64,000 nucleotides of DNA from Clostridium sp. MSJ-8 (GCF_018918325.1 NZ_JAHLQH010000016.1:1-64000); one strand, 5' to 3'. Positions 9,773 through 18,983 are shown, counted from the stretch's first letter. Notes: generated by a model from the letters alone, not told the origin. Program-made: numbers and translations.

Positions 9773-11146
9773 ATGTTAAGTACAAATGTTGATTTGATAA
9801 GAGGTAAAATATTAAAGTCACTTATAATATTTGCAGTGCCATTATTTATATCTAACCTATTTCAACAACTATATAATACAATAGATGTTATGATAGTTGG
9901 CAACTATCTAGGAGATGTCTCTCTTGCTGCAATGGGAGCTTGTGCTGCTGTTTATGAGTTACTTATAGGATTTGCGCAAGGTGTAGGTAATGGATTAAGT
10001 ATAGTTGTAGCAAGAAGTTATGGATCAGGTAATGAGAAGTTAGTGAAAAAATCAGTAGCAGGATCTCTAGTTATAGGAGTTATTATATCTATAATTATAA
10101 TGATAATATCTGCTTTATGTCTGTATCCATTACTTCGAGTACTAAACACACCAAGTAATATAATAAAAGAAGCATATTCGTATATAAGTATGATAACAAT
10201 GTTTGTATCTGTTATGTTCATGTATAATTTATTTGCAGGAGTGCTTAGAGCAATTGGAAATAGTATTATGCCTCTTATATTTTTAATTATATCTTCAGTA
10301 TTAAATGTTGTATTAGATATATTTTTTATAACTAAGATGGATATGGGAATAAGGGGAGCTGCAGTAGCTACAGTTATAGCTCAAGGTGTATCTGCACTAT
10401 TATGTATTATATATATTTATTCTAAGTGTAAGATTTTAATACCTAGTAAGAAAGACTTTACTTATGATAAGGAACTATATAAGGAATTATTATCCCAAGG
10501 ATTATCAATGGGAATTATGCTTATGGTGGTATCAGCAGGTACTGTTATCCTTCAGAGTGCTATTAATGGATTGGGATATCTTACAATAGCAGCTCATACA
10601 ACAGCTAGAAAAATAAGCAGTTTTGCTAACATGCCATGTATTGCATTATCACTTAGTTTAGCAACATTTGTATCACAGAATAAAGGTGCAGATAAGAGAG
10701 ATAGAATAAAAAAGGGAGTTAGATATACTAATATATTATCTATAGTATTTGGATTTGTAGCTTTTGGATTACTAGTTATAGTAGCACCTGCATTAGTAAA
10801 GCTATTATCAGGTTCAACAGAGGCGTTAGTTATAGACAAAGGGACAAGGTATTTAGTTATTAATTCATTATTTTATCCTGTACTAGGAATATTACTTAAT
10901 CTTAGAAATTCCCTTCAAGGATTAGGGGAGAAACTTATACCATTAGTATCTAGTGTTATAGAACTTGTAGGAAAAATATTATTTGTAATATTATTTATTC
11001 CAACTCTTAAATATACAGGAGTAATATGGTGTGAACCTATAATATGGTGTCTTATGTGTATTCAACTTGCTTGGTCATTTTATAGAAATTCATATATTAG
11101 AAATAAAGAAAACTATGTACATTTTGTTGAAAATGAAGCAAAATAG
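9773..11146 (+). CDS. MATE family multidrug/sodium antiporter
   Basis: 457 residues with twelve predicted membrane segments in two homologous halves. The N-terminus (IFAVPLFISNLFQQLYNTIDVMIVGNYLG) and GNGLSIVVARSYGSGNEKL are classic for prokaryotic MATE exporters of the DinF/NorM superfamily. These use ion gradients to extrude cationic compounds through the cytoplasmic membrane. GGGAG lies 11 bases before the ATG. A MarR-type gene follows almost immediately and probably regulates it. The substrate is not deducible. Confidence 0.9.
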   Translation: MLSTNVDLIRGKILKSLIIFAVPLFISNLFQQLYNTIDVMIVGNYLGDVSLAAMGACAAVYELLIGFAQGVGNGLSIVVARSYGSGNEKLVKKSVAGSLVIGVIISIIIMIISALCLYPLLRVLNTPSNIIKEAYSYISMITMFVSVMFMYNLFAGVLRAIGNSIMPLIFLIISSVLNVVLDIFFITKMDMGIRGAAVATVIAQGVSALLCIIYIYSKCKILIPSKKDFTYDKELYKELLSQGLSMGIMLMVVSAGTVILQSAINGLGYLTIAAHTTARKISSFANMPCIALSLSLATFVSQNKGADKRDRIKKGVRYTNILSIVFGFVAFGLLVIVAPALVKLLSGSTEALVIDKGTRYLVINSLFYPVLGILLNLRNSLQGLGEKLIPLVSSVIELVGKILFVILFIPTLKYTGVIWCEPIIWCLMCIQLAWSFYRNSYIRNKENYVHFVENEAK

Positions 11147-11186
11147 TGTTAGAATAACTTGGAAATTTTTTGATTATAAGGCGAAG

Positions 11187-11642
11187 ATGTATATGGAACG
11201 TTCATTTGAAGTATTATTATATGGAATGCAATTTAGAAAATTATTAGAAAAAGAATTAGATTGTTTGCAAAAAGAATATGATTTGTGCAAAATAGATATG
11301 CATATATTGTTATATCTCTTTAATGCAGGAGATAAGAATACAGCAAGAGATATAAAGAATCTTAAGATGTTTACTAAAGGACATATATCTCAATCACTTA
11401 ATAGGCTACATAATAGAAGATATATTGAGATGGTTAAAGATGATAAGGACAAACGATGTATGCATATACTTCTTGATAGAACTGCAGATGGAATTATAAG
11501 TAGGATATTAGAAGCATATGATAGAATTAATAAGATAGTATTTCAGAATATTACAGATGAAGAAATGCAAGTGTTAAAATCAGTGGCAAGCAAGATAAAT
11601 AATAATATAAAAGGTGTATTGGAAGAAAAGAATATAAAATGA
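11187..11642 (+). CDS. MarR family transcriptional regulator
   Basis: About 151 residues with a winged-helix DNA-binding core: LYLFNAGDKNTARDIKNLKMFTKGHISQSLNRLHNRRYIEMVKDDKDKR, the second helix, recognition helix and charged wing of MarR proteins. The frame extends upstream into the MATE gene (to 11067), but those residues do not look like a MarR N-terminus. The ATG at 11187, just after AAGG, or the ATG at 11193, fits the family length better. It sits 40 bp after the MATE gene and probably represses that exporter in response to its substrates. Confidence 0.82.
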   Translation: MYMERSFEVLLYGMQFRKLLEKELDCLQKEYDLCKIDMHILLYLFNAGDKNTARDIKNLKMFTKGHISQSLNRLHNRRYIEMVKDDKDKRCMHILLDRTADGIISRILEAYDRINKIVFQNITDEEMQVLKSVASKINNNIKGVLEEKNIK

Positions 11643-11670
11643 TGAAATAATTATTATGTAACCTCATGAA

Positions 11671-11756
11671 AGAGAGACTAGAAGTTTTTGTATGCTTGGA
11701 GCGATAATATAAGTATTATAAAAGCCTCTAGTCTTTTCCATAAGTGTGTTGAAGTA
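11671..11756 (+). repeat. Terminator hairpin and half copy of the TCTTTTCCAT element
   Basis: AGACTAGA (11675 onward) pairs with CTCTAGTCT at 11726-11734, giving a hairpin ending in TTTT after the MarR gene. The right arm runs directly into TCTTTTCCATAAGTGTGTTG (11732-11751), the same terminal repeat as in the IS1595-like element at 43754-44848 and the two 88-bp MITEs. No facing arm is visible here, so this is a half or decayed copy. Confidence 0.65.
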
Positions 11757-11800
11757 TATAATTGTAAGAAATAATTAATATTTGTATAAGATTCTACTTG

Positions 11801-11829
11801 TTGACAAACTATTTTTTTAGAGTTAAAAT
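11801..11829 (+). promoter_or_regulatory. Sigma-A promoter of citrate synthase
   Basis: A perfect -35 TTGACA (11801-11806), a 17-base spacer and a -10 TAAAAT (11824-11829). Transcription would start near 11836 and give an untranslated leader of about 140 bases that contains the hairpin and the CIRCE-like site. Confidence 0.75.
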
Positions 11830-11857
11830 AGTTTAAAATTAAACTATTTTTTATCCC

Positions 11858-11901
11858 TTAAAAGAATATTCCAATAATTATTTATTGGAATATTCTTTTA
11901 A
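11858..11901. repeat. Perfect 20-bp inverted repeat in the citrate synthase leader
   Basis: Two 20-base arms (TTAAAAGAATATTCC...) are perfectly complementary around a TTAT loop. It is AT-rich and not followed by a T run on the plus strand, so it does not look like a standard terminator for that strand. A shorter inverted repeat (AAAATAGTTT/AAACTATTTT, 11825-11850) lies just upstream and overlaps the -10 box. Confidence 0.8.
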
Positions 11902-11908
11902 AAATATA

Positions 11909-11935
11909 TTAGCACTCAATAAAGCTAAGTGCTAA
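11909..11935. promoter_or_regulatory. CIRCE-like operator (HrcA site)
   Basis: TTAGCACTC - 9 bases - AAGTGCTAA. This matches the CIRCE consensus TTAGCACTC-N9-GAGTGCTAA at 17 of 18 defined positions with the correct 9-base spacer. It lies about 43 bases before the citrate synthase start and downstream of the predicted promoter, where HrcA binding could block elongation or the site could act in the RNA. CIRCE normally controls groESL and hrcA-grpE-dnaK. Confidence 0.7.
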
Positions 11936-11977
11936 TAATGACGAAAAAGTAGTTTTATAAAAATAAAATGGGGTGAT

Positions 11978-13306
11978 TTGGTGGTAGATATAAGAAATTA
12001 TTCAAATGAACAAGAGAGATTATGTAGAGAAAACGATAAGATTGCACCTAAACTATATGAAGAATATGGAGTAAATTTAGGATTAAGAGATAAAAATGGG
12101 AATGGAGTATTAACAGGACTAACTAATATATCAAAGATTATATCTTTTAAGAATGAAAATGGACAAAAAGTTCCTTGCGATGGAGAGTTATGGTATAGAG
12201 GATATAATGTAAAAGATTTAATTAGAGATTTAGGACCTACAGAGTTTGGATTTGAGAAAATAGCTTATTTATTACTTATTGGGCAATTACCTGATGATAA
12301 TCAACTTGAAGAATTCAGTAATATAATAGGGCAAAGTAGAACATTGCCTACTAATTTTACTAGAGATGTTATAATGAAGGCACCTAGTTCTGATATTATG
12401 AATAGTATGACAAAGAGTATTCTTACTCTTGCATCGTATGATGAAACAATAAAAGACAATAGTATAAGTAATAGTTTACGTCAATGTATACAACTTATTA
12501 GTTTATTTCCATTATTAGCTGTATATGGATACCATTCTTATAATCATTATGAAAATGATGAGAGTATGTATATTCATAGACCAGATCCAAAGTTATCAAC
12601 AGCAGAAAATCTTCTTATGCTATTAAGACCTGATAAGAAATATACACCTGTTGAAGCTAAGGTTTTAGATACAGCACTTATATTACACATGGAACATGGT
12701 GGAGGAAATAATTCAACATTTACAACACGAGTAGTTACTTCATCAGGTTCAGATACTTATTCAACTATTGCTGCAGCTATGTCTTCCCTTAAAGGACCAA
12801 AGCATGGTGGGGCAAATATCAAGGTTATGGAGATGATGGAAGATATCAGAAATAACATTAAAGATATTGAGGATAAGGAAGAAGTTGAAAATTACTTAAG
12901 TAAGATATTAGCAGGGGAAACCTTCGATGGTAAAGGTTTGATTTATGGAATGGGACATGCTGTTTACTCTTTATCAGATCCTAGAGAAAAAATATTTAAG
13001 AAGTATGTTGAGAAGTTAGCCATAGAGAAACATCGTGAAAAAGATATGCAGTTATATAATACTATTGAGGAATTAGCTCCAAAGTTAATTGCAGAGAAGA
13101 GACGTATATACAAAGGGGTAAGTCCTAATGTAGATTTTTATAGTGGATTTGTATATGATATGCTTGGAATTCCACAAGAATTATATACAGCGATATTTGC
13201 AGTAGCTAGAATAGTAGGTTGGAGTGCACATAGAATAGAAGAACTTATATGTGCAGATAAGATAATTAGACCTGCTTATAAGAGTGTTATGGAAGAGAAA
13301 AACTAA
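11978..13306 (+). CDS. gltA: Citrate synthase
   Basis: Condenses acetyl-CoA and oxaloacetate to citrate in the cytoplasm. The 442-residue protein carries the substrate-binding histidine in MEHGGGNNSTF (about residue 239), the catalytic GMGHAVY loop (about 324) and the catalytic aspartate in VDFYSGFVYDMLGIP (about 384), so it should be active. The sequence belongs to the longer clostridial citrate synthases. The start is TTG at 11978 or GTG at 11981; the SD-like GGGGTGAT is better spaced for the GTG. No aconitase or isocitrate dehydrogenase gene is adjacent. The upstream region has a promoter, a long hairpin and a CIRCE-like operator, suggesting stress-linked control. Confidence 0.93.
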   Translation: MVVDIRNYSNEQERLCRENDKIAPKLYEEYGVNLGLRDKNGNGVLTGLTNISKIISFKNENGQKVPCDGELWYRGYNVKDLIRDLGPTEFGFEKIAYLLLIGQLPDDNQLEEFSNIIGQSRTLPTNFTRDVIMKAPSSDIMNSMTKSILTLASYDETIKDNSISNSLRQCIQLISLFPLLAVYGYHSYNHYENDESMYIHRPDPKLSTAENLLMLLRPDKKYTPVEAKVLDTALILHMEHGGGNNSTFTTRVVTSSGSDTYSTIAAAMSSLKGPKHGGANIKVMEMMEDIRNNIKDIEDKEEVENYLSKILAGETFDGKGLIYGMGHAVYSLSDPREKIFKKYVEKLAIEKHREKDMQLYNTIEELAPKLIAEKRRIYKGVSPNVDFYSGFVYDMLGIPQELYTAIFAVARIVGWSAHRIEELICADKIIRPAYKSVMEEKN

Positions 13307-13354
13307 GAGATATAATTAAAGAAGATATATAATAGAAAAAAGAAATAATAATGT

Positions 13355-13397
13355 AAAAGATAAGAGAAGCCTAAATTTAAGCTTCTCCTATCTTTTT
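13355..13397. terminator. Bidirectional terminator, citrate synthase / hemerythrin
   Basis: Arms AAAAGATAAGAGAAGC and GCTTCTCCTATCTTTT (one mismatch) lie between converging genes; the right arm overlaps the last codons of the hemerythrin gene. Confidence 0.85.
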
Positions 13398-13769
13398 ATC
13401 CATATTAATAATATGATTAACTAACCAGGAATTTAGAAATTCTAGTAAGTCTCTAATTGATGCATCTTGATTATCATCAATTGTATTAAGATTATAATCA
13501 TCTAATTTCTTGATAAATTGTTCATGTGCTATTTGCTGTTCTTTTAAACCAGCATAGTTAATTTCTTTCATGTATTTTTCCTCAGTTGCAAAATGAAGCT
13601 GAGTATATTCTTTTAATTCATCTAATAGTTCCATAATTCTATCATATTTATCAACTAATAAATCATTAGTTAATAATTCATATGTTTTGTCTGTTATTTC
13701 AAATAAATGCTTATGTTGCTCATCAACAATGTCAATATTAGTTTTATAGGCATCCTTCATTTCATACAT
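13377..13769 (-). CDS. Bacteriohemerythrin
   Basis: A 130-residue four-helix-bundle protein that binds oxygen at a non-haem di-iron centre. Iron ligands are recognisable in order: the first helix DEQHKHLF, then LHFATEEKYM (HxxxE), then IAHEQFIKKL, and finally NHIINMDKKI (H and D). In anaerobes such proteins bind or sense oxygen. It is a stand-alone domain with no fusion to a chemoreceptor. The start follows a weak SD (AAGAAGATGAAG). It shares a bidirectional terminator with citrate synthase. Confidence 0.92.
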   Translation of the reverse strand: MYEMKDAYKTNIDIVDEQHKHLFEITDKTYELLTNDLLVDKYDRIMELLDELKEYTQLHFATEEKYMKEINYAGLKEQQIAHEQFIKKLDDYNLNTIDDNQDASIRDLLEFLNSWLVNHIINMDKKIGEA

Positions 13770-13890
13770 TTTACTTCATCTTCTTTCATAAATAAAATAA
13801 TATTTAGATAATAAATATATGATAAAATGAGGAAATATCAAAGTCAACGAGTACTAAAACATGTTAACAGAAAATTATAATATTAATGAA

Positions 13891-14304
13891 TTAAATTTCG
13901 TTTTTACTTAAACCTAAAACCTCTTTGTTATCTCTTATCAAGAAAAACATAACTAGTGGGAATACAAGAGATAATAGTGAAGTTGCTTGGAATCCTGTAA
14001 CAGCTATTCCATATATTAAGTTGATTATAGTTATAATATAGTAGCCGTATACACCTATATAATTCTTTGCAAGTATAAGAATTAGAGATGCTATAATTAA
14101 GGCACCTAGTACTATAGAGATAATATAATCAGTTGTAGTTGGAATAAGTCCGGTATCTAATCCCATGGATTTATAAGCTGATTCTATTTCGTCTTTGAAG
14201 AATATTCCTATAATTGTTACAAGAAGTGATATTGCATTTACCACTAACAAGAATATTGATACTCCTTTTAATGCTCCTGATAATTTATTTTGGTTCATTT
14301 CCAT
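13891..14304 (-). CDS. Four-helix integral membrane protein, unknown function
   Basis: 137 residues with four predicted membrane helices (about 14-35, 57-80, 85-100, 105-125), short loops and a charged C-terminal tail. An AAGGGGGTTGAAAAT SD stands before the ATG. I do not recognise a family. It is divergent from the MacA-like gene, separated by about 165 bases, and could be co-controlled with that exporter; nothing else points to a role. Confidence 0.7.
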   Translation of the reverse strand: MEMNQNKLSGALKGVSIFLLVVNAISLLVTIIGIFFKDEIESAYKSMGLDTGLIPTTTDYIISIVLGALIIASLILILAKNYIGVYGYYIITIINLIYGIAVTGFQATSLLSLVFPLVMFFLIRDNKEVLGLSKNEI

Positions 14305-14473
14305 ATTTTCAACCCCCTTTTTTAAATGTAGACAACATCATTATAACACATAATAGAGATGGTGGTAGGAAAGAATAACTTAAGGATATCTTAAGTTTTC
14401 ATTTATTTACAGTATGTGTTAATTTATGTTATATTACAAATATAAAATATAGAAGTATAGGGAGTTTTTGAGT

Positions 14474-15646
14474 ATGAAGAAGAAAAACATAATAATTTCA
14501 GCAATTATAATTGTAGTGGCTACAATTATTTTAGTTACAGTAAATAAGGTATCACATAAAGGAAATTCAGGTTCTGAAACAACATTAAAAACTACCAAAA
14601 TAGATGTATCGGATAAAATATATATAAATGGTGAAGTAAAAGCTGTAGATAGCACTAATATATATTTAGATAATACAAAGGGTGTAGTTGATTCGGTAGC
14701 AGTTACAGATGGGCAAGAAGTGCAAGCTGGCGATTTATTATTTACTTACAGAAATGATACAGTAACTAGTCAAGTAGAAGAGTTAACTAGTCAAGTAACA
14801 ACATATAATAGTCAAAAGTCTAGATTAGAGTCAAAGAAATCTGATGCTAATAATAAATTAAATGATAAGAAGAATACTATTAGAGATCTTGAAGCTAAAG
14901 TTAATAATGATGCTACAGGTATGATAGCACAAGAGTTAGAACAAGCAAAAAGTGAAGCTCAAGCATATGAGCAAGAAATTGCAGGATATGATGATCAAGT
15001 AGCTACAATAAATGATTCGATAAATGATTTAAATAGTAAGACACAGAAACTACAATCAGAGGAGAAAGTTGAAGTTAAGGCAGAAGTTAAAGGAATAGTT
15101 AGAATAGTTGGAACTAAGGATGATTATACAACTGCATATATGAAGATAGATAGCAGTGATTTCTGTGTTAAAGGAACTGTTAATGAGAAAAATGTAGCCA
15201 AGGTTAAGAAGGATCAAGAGGCAGAATTATTAATAATAGCTTTAGATAAAACAATAAAAGGAAAAGTTCTAGAAGTGTCAAGAGAACCAGTGTCAGCAGC
15301 AGAACTAGGAGCAGAAGCTACAGCTAGTAGTGCAAGTTCATCGTTATCTTCATATAGAGTTGTTATTTCTGTAGATTCTTCAGAAGATTTATTAACAGGA
15401 TATCATGTACAAGCTACTATAAAAGAAAAAAGTAAGGATATTGAAATATCTAAAAAAGCAATAATAGAAGAAGATGGCAAAGAATATGTATTTAAAGTTG
15501 TAGATAATAAGCTAGTTAAGACAGAAGTTAAAACTAATACTACAGAAAAGGGAAAGGCTATAGTTGAAAGTGGCTTAGAAGATGGAGATAAAATAGTTAC
15601 TAACCCTACATCTAATACAAAGGAAGGAATGAAATTAGATGAGTAG
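14474..15646 (+). CDS. MacA/HlyD-like efflux adaptor (membrane fusion protein)
   Basis: About 390 residues with one N-terminal membrane anchor (residues 5-25) and an extracellular body. The body has a biotinyl-lipoyl-like segment (DSTNIYLDNTKGVVDSVAVTDGQEVQAGDLLF), a long coiled-coil hairpin (about 95-200, rich in E/K/Q), the second lipoyl half and a beta-barrel/MP domain. It is the adaptor of a MacAB-type ABC exporter in a Gram-positive setting. The frame opens at a TTG (14468), but the ATG at 14474 is 9 bases from GGGAG and preferred. It overlaps the ATPase gene by 8 bases, indicating translational coupling. Confidence 0.88.
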   Translation: MKKKNIIISAIIIVVATIILVTVNKVSHKGNSGSETTLKTTKIDVSDKIYINGEVKAVDSTNIYLDNTKGVVDSVAVTDGQEVQAGDLLFTYRNDTVTSQVEELTSQVTTYNSQKSRLESKKSDANNKLNDKKNTIRDLEAKVNNDATGMIAQELEQAKSEAQAYEQEIAGYDDQVATINDSINDLNSKTQKLQSEEKVEVKAEVKGIVRIVGTKDDYTTAYMKIDSSDFCVKGTVNEKNVAKVKKDQEAELLIIALDKTIKGKVLEVSREPVSAAELGAEATASSASSSLSSYRVVISVDSSEDLLTGYHVQATIKEKSKDIEISKKAIIEEDGKEYVFKVVDNKLVKTEVKTNTTEKGKAIVESGLEDGDKIVTNPTSNTKEGMKLDE

Positions 15647-16319
15647 TTTAATAAGCTTAATAGACATAAATAAATATTATGTTGTAAATAAGGAAAAAAT
15701 GCAAATTTTAAAGTCTATTAATATAGAGATAGAACAAGGTGAATTTGTTATGATAATGGGTAAATCTGGTTCGGGGAAAACTACTTTAATGAATTCATTA
15801 GGATTTCTTGATAGATTTAGTGATGGAAAATATTTATTTAATGGTGAAGATGTAACTGATATAAAAGAAGAGAAAAAATCAGAACTTAGAAATAGATATA
15901 TGGGATTTATATTTCAACAGTTTCATCTTATAGATTCCTTAACTATAGGGAAAAATGTTGAACTACCGCTATTGTACAAAGGTGATGTAGAGAAGAAGGA
16001 AAGAGATAAACTTGTTAGAAAATATTTAAAGCTTGTAGGCTTAGAAGAAAAAATAGATAGATATCCAAAAGAGCTATCTGGAGGACAACAACAGAGAGTG
16101 GCTATTGCTAGAGCACTTATATGTGATCCATATGTAATATTTGCAGATGAACCTACAGGAGCACTTGATAGTGAGACAGGGATTCAGATAATGGAAATAT
16201 TAAAGGAACTTAATAAGGATGGCAAGACTATAATTATGGTTACTCATGATGGAGACCTAACTAAATACGCTACTAGAGTAATAAGAATTAAAGATGGTTT
16301 AATATTAGAGGAGAAATAA
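15639..16319 (+). CDS. MacB/LolD-type ABC transporter ATP-binding protein
   Basis: A 226-residue nucleotide-binding subunit with Walker A GKSGSGKTT (about 41-49), Q-loop FIFQQFHLID, the signature LSGGQQQRVAIARAL (about 147), Walker B VIFADEPTGALDS and the switch histidine VTHD. All catalytic residues are present. It powers the exporter formed with the adjacent adaptor and FtsX-type permease; substrates of such systems include antimicrobial peptides, lipids and macrolides. The gene overlaps the adaptor by 8 bases and is 3 bases from the permease. Confidence 0.93.
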   Translation: MSSLISLIDINKYYVVNKEKMQILKSINIEIEQGEFVMIMGKSGSGKTTLMNSLGFLDRFSDGKYLFNGEDVTDIKEEKKSELRNRYMGFIFQQFHLIDSLTIGKNVELPLLYKGDVEKKERDKLVRKYLKLVGLEEKIDRYPKELSGGQQQRVAIARALICDPYVIFADEPTGALDSETGIQIMEILKELNKDGKTIIMVTHDGDLTKYATRVIRIKDGLILEEK

Positions 16320-16322
16320 AAG

Positions 16323-17519
16323 ATGTCTATAGGAAATTTAATAAAAACAGCACTATATAGTATAAAAGCACATAAGTTAAGAGTGTTTTTAACTATGATA
16401 GGAATAATAATAGGTATAAGCTCTACAGTGGCAATGAAATCTATAGGAGATGGACTTACTGAATATATGGTTAGTTCTATGCAAGAATCTGGCTCTAATG
16501 TATATCAAGTATATTTTAACAATGACAATTCTGAGATGGACTCTGGAATGGTAGAATATTTTGATGACAATGATATAGCGGATGTAGAAGCTATAGATGG
16601 AATAACCAAGGTTGAAGCAGCAACTAATATGGGGACTTCTGATCAGATATATGGTACATTGAACTTCTTTGGATCAACTTATGAGACATATGTATCATCA
16701 TATTCTGATTATAATCCAGATATGAAATATGGTAAGTGGTTTGATGGAAATAATGATAGCAAGAAACAAATAGTTTTAAACTATAAAGCTGCTGAGAAGC
16801 TTATGGAAAATCCAAAGAATGCGATAGGAAAAGGTGTAACATTTAATGGTGAAATATATGAAGTAATAGGAGTAACTAAGGATTCAGATAGTTTATTTGA
16901 TATGACTTCTATGTTTTGCTTTATTTCAAGTAAGAATGTGGCAAGTGTTGCAAGTGCAGATAGTATATATCAATTAAACTTTACCATAGATCCTGAGTAT
17001 GGAAATACTGATGATATATTTGATGAAGTTACTGAATTACTTGCAAAGAACCACCCACAATTACAAGGTAAATATGAAGTATATGATCCAAGCGCAAATG
17101 TTGAATTGATATCTAATGTTATAGGTGGATTAACCACTTTTGTAACTGCAATAACTGGAATTGCTTTATTTGTAGGTGGAGTTGGTGTTATGAACATAAT
17201 GTATGTTTCTGTAACAGAGAGAAAGAGAGAAATAGGAATAAGAAGGGCAATAGGTGCTAAACCTAATTCTATAATGTTACAGTTTTTATTAGAAGCAGTT
17301 ATTGTTACTGGAATAGGAGGAATAATAGGAATAATATTTGGTGCAATATTTGGGAAACTAATAGGTCTTATAATTCCTATAGATGGATTTAAGGCGGTAA
17401 TAACATTGAAGACGCTAATACAATCAGCATCTGTTTCAGTATTAGTAGGAGTATTGTTTGGTATAGTACCAGCACAAAATGCAGCGAAGTTAGATCCAAT
17501 AAAGGCGATATATCAATAA
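16323..17519 (+). CDS. MacB-type (FtsX family) ABC transporter permease
   Basis: 398 residues in MacB topology: one N-terminal helix (LRVFLTMIGIIIGISS, residues 19-40), a large extracytoplasmic MacB_PCD domain (about 45-265), then three C-terminal helices of the FtsX domain, with the conserved cytoplasmic loop SVTERKREIGIRRAIGA. It works with the preceding ATPase and adaptor in a mechanotransmission-type export system. It is the last gene of this three-gene operon; a GTTAGCT-type hairpin follows at 17541. Confidence 0.92.
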   Translation: MSIGNLIKTALYSIKAHKLRVFLTMIGIIIGISSTVAMKSIGDGLTEYMVSSMQESGSNVYQVYFNNDNSEMDSGMVEYFDDNDIADVEAIDGITKVEAATNMGTSDQIYGTLNFFGSTYETYVSSYSDYNPDMKYGKWFDGNNDSKKQIVLNYKAAEKLMENPKNAIGKGVTFNGEIYEVIGVTKDSDSLFDMTSMFCFISSKNVASVASADSIYQLNFTIDPEYGNTDDIFDEVTELLAKNHPQLQGKYEVYDPSANVELISNVIGGLTTFVTAITGIALFVGGVGVMNIMYVSVTERKREIGIRRAIGAKPNSIMLQFLLEAVIVTGIGGIIGIIFGAIFGKLIGLIIPIDGFKAVITLKTLIQSASVSVLVGVLFGIVPAQNAAKLDPIKAIYQ

Positions 17520-17540
17520 AGATTTTAATTATATATAGTG

Positions 17541-17623
17541 AAAAAGTTAAGTTAGCTAAATGTTGTAAACTTCTTAAAGATCATACAGTGGTACAACATT
17601 TTTAAAGCTAACTTAATTTTTTT
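17541..17623. repeat. GTTAGCT hairpin repeat, copy 1 (operon-end terminator)
   Basis: Long inverted repeat: GTTAAGTTAGCTAAATGTTG (left) and its near complement ending GCTAACTTAATTTTTTT (right). A related copy with the same arm core and a different loop lies at 50739-50810. Both sit at the 3' end of an operon and end in a T run, so they can act as terminators. The shared arm sequence makes a mobile or amplified repeat likely. Confidence 0.75.
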
Positions 17624-17789
17624 ACTCTTTAGGAAATTATAGGCTAGTAAGATTAACATGGAACAATAGGTTACTGTAACTAATTCTATTATATTTTAAT
17701 ATGCTATTATAATTGATATTAATGAATAATTCTGTATAATTAAGGACATAATAAACAAATGAAAAAGAAATTTATAGGAGCAGGAAGAC

Positions 17790-18806
17790 ATGACAAAAGA
17801 ATATAATAGAGACATACATCATTTACACGACAAGAGCTACAAGGATTTATATTCTAAGAAAGAAATAGCAGCAGACTTGTTTAAGAACATAATAAAAGCC
17901 GAATGGGCGCAGCATATAGATGCAGATAAATTAACTCTAGTGAATAAGTCCTATGTAACATCAGATTATGAGGAAACAGAATGCGACATAGTATATACGG
18001 CAGAGATAGAAGGAACAAAGATGATATTCTATATACTTTTAGAATTTCAATCAAGGGTAGATTATACTATGCCACTGAGGTTATTATTCTATATGACAGA
18101 GATACTTAGAGAATATTCCAAGAATGCTAACCATAAGAAGCATGATAGAACAATGAAAATACCAGCCATAATACCAATAGTATTATATAATGGAGAAAAG
18201 GTATGGGATGCACCAAAAGAGTTTAGAAAGATAATATATAAAGAAAAATTATTTGGTGATGGATTAATTAATTTTACTTATGATATTATAGATGTAAATA
18301 ATGACTTAGATAAAGAAGAATTAATAAATAGTAATAATGTATCAGCAGCTATATTTCTATTAGATCAAAAGATAGATGCAGTAGAATTTCTAAATAGAAT
18401 CCAGGCTATAGCACTGTTTTTTAGTGAATTAAGTGAAGTAGAAACTAAGGCATTAAAGCATTGGATAAGAAATACAGTAGAGAATAGATTAGCAGAAGCA
18501 GCAATAGATATATTGGAAGCTGATAGGGAGGATGTGGAACTTATGTTAGCAAACAATGCTTTTCTACTAAAAGATATGAGAGAAAAATCTAAAGCAGAAG
18601 GCAAAAAAGAAGGTAGAGAGGAAGGAATAAAAGAAGGTAGAATAGAAGGCAAAATAGAAGGTAAATCAGAGGGAAGAGTGGAAGGAATAGAACTTGCAAA
18701 AAAAGTATTCAAATTTTTTGTGAATGGAGAAAAAATAGAAGATATATCAAGAAAATGTGAAATATCTGAAGATGAAGTAAAAAAAATATTGGATATAAAT
18801 GATTAA
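17790..18806 (+). CDS. Rpn family PD-(D/E)XK nuclease (recombination-promoting nuclease / putative transposase)
   Basis: 338 residues. The N-terminal ~250 form the Rpn nuclease domain: DKSYKDLYSKKEIAADLFKN, the catalytic aspartate in CDIVY (D66) and a LLEFQS motif (E85, Q87), a PD-(D/E)XK variant. The C-terminal tail is made of EG(K/R) repeats (about 270-298) followed by a small helical end. Rpn proteins are DNA endonucleases, with reported roles in phage defence and a shorter intragenic product that restrains the full-length toxin. Here an in-frame ATG at 18543 is preceded by GGGAGG (18526-18531, 11 bases upstream) and would give such a short C-terminal product. A second copy of the 3' part lies downstream (18984-19364). 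Confidence 0.88.
   Translation: MTKEYNRDIHHLHDKSYKDLYSKKEIAADLFKNIIKAEWAQHIDADKLTLVNKSYVTSDYEETECDIVYTAEIEGTKMIFYILLEFQSRVDYTMPLRLLFYMTEILREYSKNANHKKHDRTMKIPAIIPIVLYNGEKVWDAPKEFRKIIYKEKLFGDGLINFTYDIIDVNNDLDKEELINSNNVSAAIFLLDQKIDAVEFLNRIQAIALFFSELSEVETKALKHWIRNTVENRLAEAAIDILEADREDVELMLANNAFLLKDMREKSKAEGKKEGREEGIKEGRIEGKIEGKSEGRVEGIELAKKVFKFFVNGEKIEDISRKCEISEDEVKKILDIND
18543..18806 (+). CDS. Possible intragenic short Rpn product (RpnS-like), candidate
   Basis: In-frame ATG within the Rpn gene, 11 bases after GGGAGG. It would yield 87 residues consisting of the MLANNAFLLKDMREKSK helix, the EGK/EGR repeat tail and the variable end. The arrangement copies the published intragenic antitoxins of Rpn nucleases. 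Evidence is positional only; the same bases also encode REDV of the long protein, so the SD could be chance. The internal SD and ATG are both retained in the detached downstream copy. Confidence 0.35.
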   Translation: MLANNAFLLKDMREKSKAEGKKEGREEGIKEGRIEGKIEGKSEGRVEGIELAKKVFKFFVNGEKIEDISRKCEISEDEVKKILDIND

Positions 18807-18983
18807 TATTATATTGATACTAATTAAGAAAATCATAATATTAACGTTATCAAACAACATTGGATTTTTAATTATCAATATTTACTTAATTCAATATTTT
18901 TTTAAGTAAGAATTACTAGTGACTTAATATACTTGATGACAATATAGATATAGTAGCAATCACCATAACGTTTAGATAATTAA

